Shown here one piece after another: positions 1 through 12,700 of a stretch of 64,000 nt of DNA. The position numbers and the translations under genes are program-made. The stretch is from positions 2,790,001 to 2,854,000 of the forward strand of contig JANCIK010000011.1 in assembly GCA_028532985.1 (NCBI GenBank). The letters run 5' to 3'. The first letter of the stretch is position 1. Each line of letters opens with the position of its first letter. The stretch comes from Stropharia rugosoannulata (lineage: Eukaryota > Basidiomycota > Agaricomycetes > Agaricales > Strophariaceae). The notes beneath the pieces are model-generated. The model searched no databases and had not been told where the DNA came from. It was given only the letters and a program-made list of their open reading frames with translations.

Positions 1-1110
1 TTTTTTAAGGAGGGGTTTAATTCTAGAAGTCTCAGATTAATGTCTGGGCGACCTCCGCTGAGCGCAGGGTATCGATAGTAATGTATAGTTTTGATGGTGG
101 CTCCGCGGGGCTTATTCCGCTGAGGGGGTTTGAGGTCCGGTGACCGATGCAGATGCTCACACAAGCTGGTATTCCCAATTGTGCCTCGCTCCGCTGACTA
201 TCCAAAGTCCTATTCCGCTGAGGCTATCCAGAACCTCGTTCACCCGGTGGTGCAGTCTCAAATCTCAAAACAACTACAGCGCGAGTTTTCGTACACGGTT
301 GCACTGACTCCCCGCTGAGCTCTCCAAATGACCCGGTGGCCAGAAGCTATCCAAAACTTCTATAATTCACAATACACTTCACAGTTAAAACCCTAACAAA
401 AGCTAGACACAGCCCGCTGACGGTCTGGGACGGAGCCCAACACACAGATCTAGTGGGTAGACAATTGCTTAATTTCCGTAGTTACAATTACAAGTTTATA
501 TAGACGCGCGCTGTGTACTAATTTAGGTGGAGAGTAAATACTAGCAACGCCGGACCAAAGGTCCGCTGAGTGCATGTGCCTCCGCTGGGCGTTTTTGATG
601 ACTACTCCGCTGAGCGCGACCTGATCCCGTTGCGCCGCCAGCCTCCGCCGAGAGACGCCGTTTAACCCCGCTGGGCGGTTCCTTCTTGGTCATCGAGGCC
701 TGGTTACCGCTGCCAAAGTTCCCCAGCGGAGTCCGTGCTGTGTGCATTATTCATTCCCTCGGGCATCACACGCTCCAGCGCGCGCGCCACGGTCACCTGA
801 CGAGTGGACTTAGGCAAATTTCGCCTTCGTGATGTGTTCCGCTGAGCCCTTTTTGGGACGCCGTCTACACACAGTCCTGCTCGTCGCCTTTGATATTTTC
901 CGCTCAGCTGTACTCCTGCCTTCCGCTGGGACGACAGTAACCGTTATGTGCTCCGCTGACGGCTATTCCAGGTAATCCAACTGTGTACTTATGACCCGTA
1001 CAGTCCGCTGAACCCCACACAACCGCCCGCTGAGCACACGCGTGATGATTTGTGATGCACGCGCTGAGCGCTGAGACGACTGATCAGGCTAATCACCGCT
1101 CCGCTGTACC
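1..1110 (+). repeat. Cluster of dispersed CCGCTGA heptamers
   Basis: The exact heptamer CCGCTGA occurs at about 55, 117, 191, 215, 312, 414, 563, 607, 839, 953, 1005 and 1027, always on the plus strand. One-base variants (CCGCTGG, CCGCCGA, CCGCTCA, CGCTGAGCGCTGAG) lie between them. Spacing is irregular, so this is not a tandem array. Chance predicts well under one copy per strand in this length, and the motif is rare elsewhere in the window. No open frame here looks like a gene. A decayed subterminal array of a DNA transposon is one possible origin. The cluster may continue past the window edge. Confidence 0.8.
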
Positions 1111-1443
1111 CCTGCACTCCAGCCCAAACCGCTCGCTGTGGCCACTTACAGCCTTGGTATAAACGCAGGCCTGTCAGCGGTGCCCTATCAAACTGGCGGA
1201 GAATTTGCCGCAAATTTATGTTTTGTGGCGTCTCTTGCAATGAATATTGTGTGGTAGTTGTACAAAGGAGGCATTGTATGATATGATTGCCAAAGCATTT
1301 TATTACTACTTACAAAATGAATCAAATATAATTACAGTAAGCATACAGGTACACCTAGTTCATGGCGTCTCGACTGCACTAATTTGGGCTTCCTTTATGA
1401 GATGATTGTCGCCGCGGACAACAACCAGCCGCTTGCTCAGTTC

Positions 1444-2900
1444 CTACAAGGCCCCGATGATGGATGCGGGCTCGAAATCACCGGGTTTGCAAAGGTCGAT
1501 ATAGGAGATCATCATCGCATTCTGCACTATGTGCAGAAGGTTGACAGGCATGACGTTTGCGATGTGTACATCTAGTACGCACAGGTCGGGCAGAAGATGG
1601 AGCACCATGTCGAGCGGGCAGGTCCCCAGGTCCAGACGCCGAAGGCGCTTGCGCTGATGTGAAAACTGAGTCACGGAGTGGCATGGTCGGTGATTGTCGG
1701 CCATGGCGATGAGGACAAAACAGAAGGCGTTGAGGTGAGGAAGGACCTGTCAATGACATGGTCAGAGCCAAAGACCATCGCAGCCGACGCAGGCTGCCTG
1801 TGTGTATTGTGTAGAGTGAGGTTCTGGAGATTATATGTATGAGCAATGTGCGCTAGGATGACATGTGAGATGTGGGTGTCGACGAGGTTAGGTATGCGAG
1901 GTATTTAGAGGTACTTCATTGTAGTGGACTAGAAGGCTAAGTCCCATGAGTGCTGGCGTTCAAGATATGCGCCAAGAATAAGGTGCTGCATCGTGTCCTC
2001 GTTCTTGTCGAGTACAGTGCGCACCTCTCCCATGTCTGTGAACCCTTCGGTGTCCTATGCACATATTGTGAACTTGTGCAGGCTGCGGAATGAGGATACA
2101 CCCACAGCTCAAAGTGCCAACCACTGAGTACATCTATTAGATACAGATTAGATACAGATGGAAATAACATCGCAAGTACGTACATGAGCCTGAGTCCATG
2201 ACGGTGCTTACCGCTTGCCAGGACGACCTATACCATCTCCGCTCTCATCTCCGGGTAACCTATCCATTCAAAATCACAGAGGGCCATGAATTCCGGGAGT
2301 GCCGTCTTGAAATTTCCTGCCATTGCGCATATAATTGACCGTTCATTCCACACAGGCAAAAAAATTTAACTCACGGACCATTGTATTTCCTCCAAGTCTT
2401 CGTTGGTAAGCATCAGTGTAGCCTCGGCGAGATACGTGCTGCAATACGGGATGCTGACGCCTAGAAATCTTGCCGAGAACACTGGTTTGAGATCTTTTGA
2501 AGGTGATCTTGATAGCGGTCTACTCGCATTCGATGTGCCGGAACATGAGGACCAGCGGCTGCTGGCTGGGCAGGCTACGGATGTTGTCGCAGCGAACAAA
2601 AGCAAGACGTATGGGCGCAGCAGAAGGTCGGGAGGTTCCATTACGCACATGTAGGCAGCCCTTGCGTAAGGGTGAGGTGGTAGATGGGGGGTGATTTGCG
2701 CGGCGGGTCTGGTAGAACCGCTGAGCAGATGTTCCGGATGCAAAATAGTGCCGCTGGCGGCGACATATACAGGGCGGGAACTGGCAGAGTACGCGGGATG
2801 GCGCAGGGCGAGAGCGGAATTACTGCATGGAGTGGGGGCCTAAGGTAACAGAAGTAAAACAATGATGGACGGACACACCTCGCAGTCACCTCTGCTCGCC
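1444..2900 (-). pseudogene. Decayed F-box/LRR-like gene remnant
   Basis: On the minus strand, a frame at 1444-1704 reads LRRLDLGTCPLDMVLHLLPDL followed by further leucine-spaced segments. That resembles the LRR tail of the F-box-like proteins that are abundant in Agaricomycetes. Other minus-strand frames at 1478-1846 and 2366-2743 show coding-like fragments, but they sit in different phases with stops between them, and I could not splice them into one protein. No F-box was identified. A fast-evolving intact gene with many introns is the alternative to a remnant. Confidence 0.3.
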
Positions 2901-3097
2901 CAGACTCTGCCATTGCCCTTGGTTTGTCTTCGATTTGCTGTTTAAGATTGAACGTTGACCGCGGTTGGCGTTGCTTGGTAACCTTGACAGATTACAAATC
3001 ATTGTTGAATCGCGACTGTCCATGCTCAGTGCTGAGTTTGAACTTGCCTTGTTCACCTTAGTATACTACATTCCCCACCATCCTTTCATAGTTTACC

Positions 3098-3713
3098 ATG
3101 GATTATGAATCAGACTCTGCCTCCGTTGCATCTTGCGCGGATATATACACACGCTCTGAAGCAATATCTCTCTACTCCCGGAAAATCTTACAGCACCAAG
3201 AAATGCATAACATTTGTAAAGTAAGTCTATGTGTTTTCTGTCACAATCCGATCACTTATGCGGCATCCATCTATGTCTTAAAATCAGGAAAACACGAGAC
3301 CAGTGGTCCCAAACACGTTGGAGGAGGCCTCCAAACTTCTCAACGACGCCATTCAACACGAAGAATGGTCCAAGACGTTTCAAGATTACATGCTAATCCA
3401 ACTCTGTCGTTCTCGGTTTGAAGTTCAGCGTGCCTCGGCACAGTTACGAACCGCGGAAACGGACCTTCGACAGGCAGAACTGCAACGCAAGGCTGCTGAG
3501 AACTATGTTAGCTCCGTTATCAACGAACTCATCCAGAGTGGTTTCACAATTGAAGATGTGAACACAAGCATGCCTGTACTTATACAGAACAACCGATGTA
3601 AGTTTCGTATTCCTTCAACGCAGAATCATATCATATACTGATGGAACATTTTACCAGTCAAGCACTCCGTCTCTGTTGCGGGTGGGCCAGCGCTTTCTCT
3701 CATTCTGGATTAG
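3098..3713 (+). CDS. Small coiled-coil protein, 162 aa, unknown function
   Basis: Three exons join cleanly: 3098-3220, 3288-3597 and 3658-3713, with GTAAGT-type donors and CAG acceptors. Exon 1 gives an acidic, serine-rich start (MDYESDSASVAS). Exon 2 holds a helical segment rich in Q, R, A and E (about residues 80-115, RASAQLRTAETDLRQAELQ) that should form a coiled coil. The last exon ends SLILD-stop. No enzymatic motif, signal peptide or membrane segment is visible. It lies in tandem upstream of the DUF6532-type gene. I do not recognise the family. The splice phases agree throughout, so the model is good although the function is unknown. Confidence 0.7.
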
Positions 3714-4093
3714 GTAGTTGTTTTCTGTACTGTGTTCTGCCTTGTAGCCGGTGTAATGCTATAATATAGCATTGTTGTTTGTTCTACACTCCGTCTCGGT
3801 ATGATAATTGCCCATCTGTGTGAATTCAAAACTCTCAATGCTGTTTATGCCATGTTCTTAACCTAGGTTGGCAGTAAGTTCTGGATATTTGTTTGTCGTT
3901 ACTCCTGACCGGAACATTAGGATCAACAAATTAAAATTCAGCTTGCGTCACAAAACTTGAACGTGGTCGAAACGCAACCTGTCGTGTCATAAACAGTCTC
4001 TCTCTAAAGCTATACCTACACGGTCGTTTCCTGATAATCTTTCTACGATACACTCCTTTATTTTGCTTACTTTCTACACATTTACACCTTAAT
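3714..4093. other. Intergenic, 380 bp
   Basis: This stretch holds the 3' end of the small coiled-coil gene and the presumed promoter and 5' leader of the DUF6532-type gene. Pyrimidine-rich tracts lie just upstream of the ATG at 4094. I see no further gene. Confidence 0.5.
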
Positions 4094-6710
4094 ATGGCTT
4101 CCCCCACAACTCAGAAGAGAAAAGAGCATCCAAATCATTTCTCTGATGACGTGGAACCCACTTTTCAGCAAGTCGTAACGAAGAAAAGCAGGTCTAATAA
4201 GTCATCTGTACCAGGTAAGACGTGTTTCTCCGAGTACCATCTATCTTACATTCCTACCAGATCCCGCTTCCGCCACTCGTTCATCTGCTGCATCAACATC
4301 TGAAGAGCATATACCCGAAGGCCGTCCAGTCCGCAGCACCCGAGGCAAGGGCGGACATATTCACCAGCTAGAAAAGGTAGCAAATGCTGTCAATCCACAG
4401 CCAGCTCCCAAGCCGAAATCTACTGTTCCTATACCCAAGGGCGCCCCCGAAAATAGCATGGCACCGACGAAAGAGAAGAAGAGGAAAAAAATGCCTCCTG
4501 CTGACGAAGTAAGGTCTTCCCTTGAGATAGTAATATTGCTGTCACAGCTAATTGAGCATTAACCAGGCAAGCCAAAATGCCTCGTTGCATGTCGTACAGG
4601 AATCGAAGGCTGTCCTCATAAAATCGAAGCTCCCGCAGCACCCAATAGTTCCGTCGTCAAGCCAAGTACAACTGGCACCAGCATCAGGTTCTAGGTTTGG
4701 TTTTGACCCATCAGCAGTCCCGGTCAATTTATCCTCGGTCAGAATAAGTATGTCCTCTCATAACTATGTTCAATTCAAGTTCAATTACAACTCTGCCTTG
4801 TACTTAGGTGATTCGTTTATGGACATGAGCGACAAAAGGTTAGGTCATTTGGAAGATGAATCTATAGAAGCTAGTGTTGGTAAAGGGAAACAGCGCGCAG
4901 ACGCAGTTTCAAAAGGTAAGATAACACTACTTCCGTTAATTCAAGTTAAAGCCTCGAGTTGATCAAAAGAGAAAGGCAAAGGCAAAAGCAAGGAGGTTAT
5001 CCCCGCAGGTATGTTGAGTTTTGACATCTACTCGCAATTTGTATCAATCTGAGAGAACAATTAAAGGCGCAGCTGCTGGTACCAATACTGGGATTAGCAA
5101 CGAAAAGCGTACAGCCACTCTGAAAGGTGAGCAACTGAGTTCTGAGTACATAGAGGGACCATCACTAAACATGTCATGGTATGGCCGGTGAAGGCAAGGG
5201 AAAAGCAGCCCAGCAAGGTACAGAACTCCGTCATGTGTAACCGTACGTCTATTGATTTCTTCCAGCTCATACATCCGACAATGACGAATACATGGATGTG
5301 AATGAGTATGCTCGGCCTCTTACCCAAAGGAAAACCTGCAAGACTATTGTCCCGGAAAGCGATGCTGAAGATGGTAGTGACTGTCGAGCACCATCTGCAG
5401 CTACTGGCATTGTGAGCCACAACGATGGATTCTCTGACCTACAGCTAGATGAGGGCAGTGGCAATGAGGTCGGCAGTGCGTCTAGTGACGATGAACAAGA
5501 ATACAGTGAATCGGATGGCGGAGTCTCTGAAGGTGAGGCTGTCGGCAGTATGTCTGCTGATGACCTGGATATAGGCGGCAACCTTAATGAGGCTGAGGTA
5601 TTCTATTATATATCATGTTACAGTTTCAAATGTATACTGATATTGAACTATGTACAGGAGGTTGACAATGGTAATGACAGCACTGACTTACTTCAAGATC
5701 ATTACCAACGGAACCGCCCAGTTCAACCACCATCAGTCAATGCGCTTCTTGCCGCTTCCCAAGCTCAGGTCCAAAATCAACAAGATGCCAATGGTCCTAC
5801 TTCGGCTGGGCCGTCTGGAACCCAGAACTCAATGCCAAATGATGAGGAGCAGAACAACGAAGATGAAGACGAGGATAACGAGGACAGAGACATGTCATCA
5901 GACGATGCGAGACCCCGACGCAGAGCCACGCGCCACTCCAAAACGCCGCGGAATGCTGCACCAAAACCTACCACTATGAGGTTTTATTCTGCTGGTTGGA
6001 GGAGCATCCTCGAGCCGTCCAAGGAGGGAATGCGAAGACATGTTGCTTTGGTAAATGCATTTCCAGAAATAGGCTCTGACCTCCATATAGCAGATCAGAT
6101 AATTGCGCGAGAAAGAAAGAAATTTCTTAGTACATCTCAAGTAAAGCTAAAAGAAGGTGAAGTCTTAGTTAATTTTATGGTGGTCATGTACTCGTTCTCA
6201 TGTGTCATTCTTTCGCATCTTCTTAGATACCACTCGGGATCAAAGTGTCTTGGTAAGAGATTGCATCGATTCCGACATTGGGTGACATACTACGCACAGC
6301 GCATACTTATATGTTTGTTTATCTAGGTCTTCAATGAGCATGCCACCTTCCGCTCAGCAATGAGGCACAAAGGGCGTGCTGTGGTCCTTGCCCAGTACCG
6401 TCGGCACCTTGTACCGGACATTACCTTTCCCAATCAGCTACAACAGCAGCAGGTCATAAGCGAAAATGCTGCTGATCTTCTCAAGAATGCGACATTCCTT
6501 TTGCATCCTGACAAGGATGTGAATGTGAGTACGTTTGGTATACACATCTTGAATTCAATACTCATTATGCATCTCTAGGGAAAGACTCAGAACATCGCAC
6601 ATCCTGCCATCGAAGAGCTCATTCATGCCGTATTCTATGTTCCCGAAGGCCTTGCAGCGCGTTATCCTGATGACTTCAAAACCCGTGTTCCTGAGCGCGC
6701 CATTGCTCTT
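4094..6710 (+). CDS. DUF6532-type protein, 5' part (split by a 21-kb insertion)
   Basis: The multi-exon gene starts at ATG 4094 (MASPTTQKRKEHPN). The first junction joins 4094-4214 to 4261 in phase, giving the RPVRSTRGKGGHIHQLEK stretch seen in basidiomycete DUF6532 proteins. The middle is long, acidic and disordered (poly D/E/N/S around 5410-5900) with a basic patch PRRRATRHSKTPR. The conserved domain starts near 6320 (FNEHATFRSAMRHKGRAVV) and runs to the exon 6579-6710, which ends ...RAIAL at a GTAAGG donor. The remaining domain exons are at 28183-28500. Short exons between 4740 and 5290 were not all resolved. The role is unknown; members are often called nuclear or transposon-neighbour proteins, but that is weak. 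Confidence 0.75.
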
Positions 6711-6743
6711 GTAAGGTATATGTTGCTTGTGTTAAATGTAACT

Positions 6744-6803
6744 TAATACACCCTGCGCTGTAGGCTTTATACACCCTGCATCTTCCAAAACTACACCCCG
6801 CCT
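6744..6803 (+). repeat. Left terminal inverted repeat, three decamers
   Basis: TACACCCTGC at 6747-6756, the same at 6770-6779 and TACACCCCGC at 6792-6801. The block aligns over about 60 bp with the reverse complement of 28028-28085, including a shared TAGG between the first two decamers. Repeated units this close to the ends are likely transposase binding sites, which is an inference. Confidence 0.85.
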
Positions 6804-6889
6804 GGCATAAGGCATAACCATAAGCCCCTCCCGCTAAACATGCGGTCCGGGTCACCTCGGTCCCCCACCGTAAGATGTGTGATTGGGCC

Positions 6890-8450
6890 GCTACAATGAT
6901 ACACCAGGGACACGGTGTTCTGCCACTGTCGGCACATGGTATACCACAGTCAACGGACCAGCGTTTTAACGGATCTTTGACGCCAATGTACGCTTAGTGT
7001 GGTGTACCACTGTTGTCCCCTCAGAACGGTGTGATAGCAAGCACATCATACAGTGCTATACCACAGTAACGGAGCACCGCGGCACTAATGTGAATGACAA
7101 GAATGCGCTAGTAGTACATGCCCTACAGTGGTATACCACAATCAATAGAGCTTCACGCCAATGTGCGCTTACTGTGGCATACCACTATTGTCCCCTTAGA
7201 ACTGTGTGATAGTAAACACATCACACAGTGCTATACCACAGTAACGGAGCACCGCGGCCCTAATGGGAATGAAAAGAATGCGCTAGTAGTACACGCTCTA
7301 CAGTGGTATACCACAGTCAATAGAGCTTCACGCCAATGTGCGCTTACTGTGGCGTACCACTGTTGTGCTGACAGAACGGTGTGACAGTAAACACACGTCT
7401 ACTATGATAATATGTACCTAGGGACAGTAGCGCCCCGAGCCGTATACACTACAGTAGTATACCACAGTTTCCTACTAAGGTTTACTACAGTACCTACCAT
7501 TATCACGCTACTATGCGTAGGGCATTAGCTTGCCCAGCCAAACAGCCCACAGTGGTACGTGAACTGGACACCCACGGATTTCTTCGCCACCTCCAGGTCA
7601 GCGTATATCACAGTGCAGTTCCGCTGGCAGGGAAGAACCGTGAGATAGTCATATGTACGGATGTGTATAATTGGTCGCGACGCGCTCCCCACACTAGTAC
7701 TACAGTGTTCGCCATGCATTACCTGTTTTGACATCTTGCTAAATCGGCACGTGTGCCAAGTTCACCACAGTCAGCTTAGAGAACACTATTCACTGTGACT
7801 CTGGCTCGTCACAGTAGTGTGGCACTGTGCGCGCAGGTTGGTGCAATACATTATACCGTGATATGCCACAGTGTGTACAATGAATGACCAGTGACATTAA
7901 TGCTACAGTGAAGTACCACAGCGCGTACAAGAAGTAGTTACTGTAATGTGCTACAGTGACATATTACAGTGTGTTATCCGTCGCAGGTAGGTCTGCTTGA
8001 GGTCTCGCTTGGGTCTCCCGTGAGATATTACATTATGATTAAATCATGTCTCGCAATGCAGTGGTTAGTGTGGTTGACTACTGTAGTTTATCACTGATGC
8101 GCAAGGGAAGGCTGCCACATGTGCTACAGTGGTGTATTACAATCTGTTTCCCGTGAGTTTCCCGTGGCAAATGCGTTACAATCAGCGTATTCCCACGGGA
8201 GAGAGCCTTACCGTCAACGTGGAAAAGCTCAGCATTACTGTAGTCAACTACAGTAGCTGGTCACTATGCATTACGAAAGGGCCTGGCTATCTTTCAACAC
8301 TGTTTTGAGAGCAATATGAACTGTGGCATCCGTCATAATTACGTTCCACTGTAGTATACCACTGTATTTTCCCTGAGCAAATGCGGACCACAGTAGTATA
8401 ATACAGTGTAGTCATGCAGTCTTGCAACACAATACTACCCACGGTAGATA
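6890..8450. repeat. Left subterminal palindrome array
   Basis: About 1.5 kb without a supported gene, dominated by near-palindromic motifs of the form ACAGTGGTATACCACAGT and variants (for example near 6936, 7126, 7301, 7448, 8112, 8350 and 8392) and by their half-sites CACTGT and ACTGTAGT. A 2.2-copy tandem repeat of 175 bp lies at about 6985-7395, with its palindromes starting at 6999, 7174 and 7349. The same motif family recurs at 21.9-22.2, 22.9, 26.3-26.6 and 27.4-27.9 kb, always inside the element. Confidence 0.8.
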
Positions 8451-8646
8451 GTCGTCGCCTTTTTGGGCATTGATTTGTACATCAAACTTACTTGGTACAG
8501 TTGTCTGCAACAGTACACTCAAAACTTCACTGTTGCTCCGCACACACACCCAATGGATTATGCTAGCAGTTTGTTAGTGGATGTTGACCGCGGCACTAGC
8601 CACGCACTTCCTGACATCCACATACTTCGCCTGACAGTTGACTACC

Positions 8647-9631
8647 ATGCCTCCATCGGCCAATGAATTCATCAGACTATGGAAAGAATTATCGCCAACA
8701 AATCAGAAAGCCTACTGGCGCGGCTTACCTTCTGATCATCGAATACTCTGCACATGCTATGTCCTGAAAAAATTTCATCTGGACGTGTCTTTCGTCCAGC
8801 TGGTTTGGAATTATCTCAGCCCCGATGAAAAGCGCCAGGTAGCCTTCAAGAACAAGGATGCGCATGACACCCGCAATTTGATCGATTCACTTAAAAATGA
8901 GGATTATCTCCTTGGTCCTGCTGAACCTGACCCTTCGCGTATCGAGTGCTTGTTCTTGGGTCAAGAGGTTCCAGAGCTCCTCCAAATACTTATATATCCT
9001 TCCGCAAAGGTAAGCCAATTATTATCCATTGATAACACTCACGGCTGACACAAATTAGCATGGATATTCCTTGCCCATTTATGTTGAATCGATATGCTGG
9101 GGCGGATATTTCCAATACAGCGAATGTTGCGAGTTGACAGCGATAGTGGACCCTACCATGCACCCGCTTGAATTCTACCATCCTTGGGGATTCTGGTACC
9201 GGCTCGACATTGAAAAGAAGATCAATATCTCGTTTTGTGTCCCAGTTCTCATCCTTAGATGTGGAGACCATCCTTCATCTGCTTTGGGAGGAGCACAGCT
9301 CACCATCGGAATGCGCGAACTCTCGTATCGGCTTTTTAAAGAGGACACCAATCAAATATACACTGTGGTTCCACGAAAAATATTCCGTCGCGATCGTCAG
9401 AATAGGCTCAAGAGTATTGGATGGGGATTAGAAAGAGCAGTGACCCGGGACGAGTATAGGAAAGCAGAGTATGAGTCGAGCGTACTGGCACTAGCGGCTT
9501 GTAATGACGATAACGACTATTTGACTAGGGAGCTTGGTGGGATACATTTTGAGGAGCGAGGGTATGAAACAGACAATTACTCAGACTTTTATGACATGCT
9601 GGAACTGACCTCTTTCCTTTATGAGTTGTAA
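8647..9631 (+). CDS. Unknown cargo protein, 311 aa
   Basis: Two exons, 8647-9009 and 9059-9631, join in phase through a 49-nt intron (GTAAGCC...ATTAG). The start used is ATG 8647 (MPPSANEFIRLW). The N-terminal ~120 residues are helical and basic/aromatic (LSPTNQKAYWRGLPSDHR), faintly like an HMG-box opening, though the match is too weak to name. The C-terminal part reads GYSLPIYVESICWGGYFQYS, then PLEFYHPWGFWYRLDIEKK, and ends in an acidic tail (YETDNYSDFYDMLEL). No catalytic motif is recognised. It converges on the minus-strand gene ending at 9713 and is the first gene inside the left end of the element. Confidence 0.65.
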
Positions 9632-9712
9632 TAGGTACAAATTGAAGTAGATTCTATTACCTGATGTACCTACAAATACACGTTACAGAGATCAAAGGCT
9701 ATATACTATTTA

Positions 9713-12700
9713 CTATAGGCGCAATTTAACACGTTCCGTAACTGCTTTCCATCGCTCCTCGTCCTCATCTGTACCAAATTTCAGCTCCACCTTAATCCCA
9801 AGTTGCTTCCCAAGGCCCTCTAAGTTAGTGGTGATAATCTTGATCATAACCGCCGCTGTGTATTCCCTGGCTGTAGAATCTAGTCCATATAGGTCGTCTA
9901 AGGACAATCCTGTTATATGTTTGAAGTGTCGGACCCAGAAGGTGCGGGTTGCGCATTGGACAGGGTTCATCGCCGACATATACTGCGGTTTTGTGGAGTA
10001 TTCCGGATTCATAGAGTACGCTTGACAGGTCTTGTAAAAATAGAACTCCATTAGGACGTCGTCGATGTGGCAGCCACAATGCATGTGGTTCAGTAGTGGA
10101 GGGAAAATATCGTCGTATACTTTGTGGAACGCTATTCCATGGAAGCTGTTATTGTCGTCTACATGTTCAATATGGCGGTTAGGCTGGTGGAAGCGGCAGA
10201 CGAAACTGTGCCGAGATGTATAGAAGACAAGGAGGCCGACATTGCGGGATATATACGCTACTTCTGGAAGGAAAGCTTGAACTTCGCGCATGGGTCCTCG
10301 ATACATGGGGACGCATAGCAGTGCATAACGTTTGCGGTCCTCAAAGGGGATTGTAGCAAAATCCAAGCCCTTGGTTGCTTCGTCGAAGCTTGACACGCAG
10401 GCTAGTGCTTCGTCTATAACCATAAATTAAACGTGTGTGAGTACGTGAAATTTGACATGACTACTGGTACGTACCACGAAATTTTGAGAGAGTTTCCTTA
10501 TCCATGTCAAGTACACGATTTGCCCAGTCTGATTCAGGTCGGCGCTCTGGCTTGCTTTGTAGCTCAGAACTTTTTTTGGCTCTGTTAGTACGACCACTCT
10601 TAGATTTTCCAGCATGGCTCCTGGTGTCGTTGACGGCGCGCCCCTTGCTGATCTGTGGCTTTATGAGCGCAAGCTTCATGTCTTCGCTTCTGTTTTCTTG
10701 ACCCGCATCTAACTGGGATGCAGGCAAGCGGGCCTGGATAGCGTCAATTTCCACCTTCACCAATTTCGCACGATCCAAAAGTCCATTGATGTCGTCACGG
10801 GGGCCATTAAGGAGCTCTTCAGTGAGTGCCGCAAATCGTTGCTCAAGCATGTGTAGCCTGTCTGTGTCGGTGATTTGGTTGAAAAATTTGGCGTAGGCCT
10901 TTTGGGCAAGATCCACTCTTGCTTCCGCATCGCGAACAGCCGCTTGGACATACTTTTCATTGCTGTTGGCACTGTTTAAGGACGCCCCATAGCGGTTGAA
11001 GGTGTCCATACTAACACAGGCACCGTTCTGGAGAGCCAGTTCCATGCGCTTCAGCGATTCAGACACATAGTCGCTACATTTGGTCCATATCTCGACCGCG
11101 GCTCCAGCCAGCATCAGTTCTTTGCGTGCATGACATTCCGAGGCCGTCTCGTAGGGCAACATGTAGATATCTGGTAATTGGCTGTCCCTTAAAAGTCCCC
11201 TATTGAAGTAGTCCACGTCGAGTTCCGTATATGAAATCTCATCTTTCCATGCGGCGCTCTCCTTCAATCTAGGTCAAGTCAATAACCCTACATATAGGCT
11301 AATGGAGGAAAGGCTTACTTCACCGCGCATAGCTCCCGCACAACGTACAGCAGAGCCGCGGAATCATTATCACGGCTCCTGTGAAAATACATTATACACC
11401 TGTTATAATCGAGTAAATGTGACTTACAGGTCCATATCCGCCAAAGGTGGATGGGTCTCATACTCTAAACCGTCGTTTACAGATTGGTTCTCTTGAGGAA
11501 CACGGCTGGGAGCATAGTTCAAGACTCAATAAGCGTGTATAGCATATTTCTAAGGACTTACAGTTCTATTTTTACCGCAGGAACTACCGGCCACTTTGAT
11601 CCCACGACAGAGTCTCTAGATCATGTGTGAAACCAGGTCTATATAGTCTTTGGCTGGACTTACTGCTTAGTGGCAGAGACGTCACTGGGATTCTCCTCAT
11701 TCTCCTTAGTCGGATGTAGCTCCGCAACGGTATCCATAAGTTCGTCGTCCGTACACACGTTATCAATTTGCTGTTCACAAAATTCGACGTTTGCGCGCGC
11801 GTTATCGCGTGAGTCAATGTTCATGGCGTGTTCGCTGAGAGACAAGGTGAGAACGTGTTGCACCTTTGATACAAATTTGTGACTATACTATACTTACAAA
11901 ACCGTGCTCGTGTCACCATTGTGACGTTCCTCCTCTTCTGTAGTCAGAGGTACTAGGGTCTCCAGTCCTGCCGGGTGAGCGGGTACGCTACAGCATCGTA
12001 AACTAAACGTTCCGGTTGCGAAATGTCATATGAATGGCTCACATATTCTCATGAGCGACATGGTTCTCCCTCTCATCTCTTTCAGTCATGTGCCATTCAG
12101 GAGTCGAATGTACGGGCTGAGTAGGAACACTGTTACATGGTAGAGATCAGCTGCGTGATAAGGAACATAATAGTGCGGTATAGACATACCCTGCAGGACT
12201 CATGTGTTCGTCATTTGCGCACGCATAATTAAGTTTGTTGCTTGTGCTCTCGTCACCAATTTGATCAATGCTCATAGCTCTACTGTTTGTCATATCATAT
12301 CTAGGAGCAGAATGTACAGAGTGAGCATGCAATCTGAGAAAAGTCAGTACACAACATATGATAGTGTGGCATGCACTCACTCCGCATTGACGGTAAGGTC
12401 GCTCGCACCCGCGCCGTTAATTCCACTGATATTTGCGGCGTCTACGCCAATTCTATGTCAAGTAAGATATCAGCCGTACAGAATATTAGAAAGCGCAGTA
12501 TATACTCACTCTGCGTTGACCGTAAGGTCGGTCGCGCTCGCATCATCACTTACACCAATATTTGCGGCGTCTACGCCAATTCTATGGTAAGTCAGACATC
12601 AGCCGTACAGACATTAGATAGCGTAGTATTTGGCACGTACTCCGCATTTACCGCAAGGTCGCTCGCGCCCGCATCATCAATTACACCAATATTTGCGGCG

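Noticed and set aside
6985..7395. CRISPR-like array from the 175-bp tandem repeat
   Set aside because: Eukaryotic context, long near-identical units without unique spacers.
8647..8770. HMG-box at the start of the 311-aa cargo protein
   Set aside because: Only a vague resemblance (NEFIRLWKELSPTNQKAYW); the spacing of aromatic residues does not fit well enough to call.
9713..10423. TET/JBP dioxygenase as the C-terminal domain of the large cargo gene
   Set aside because: TET/JBP genes are expected near KDZ elements, but no HxD...H arrangement with the downstream Arg is seen here or elsewhere in the element.
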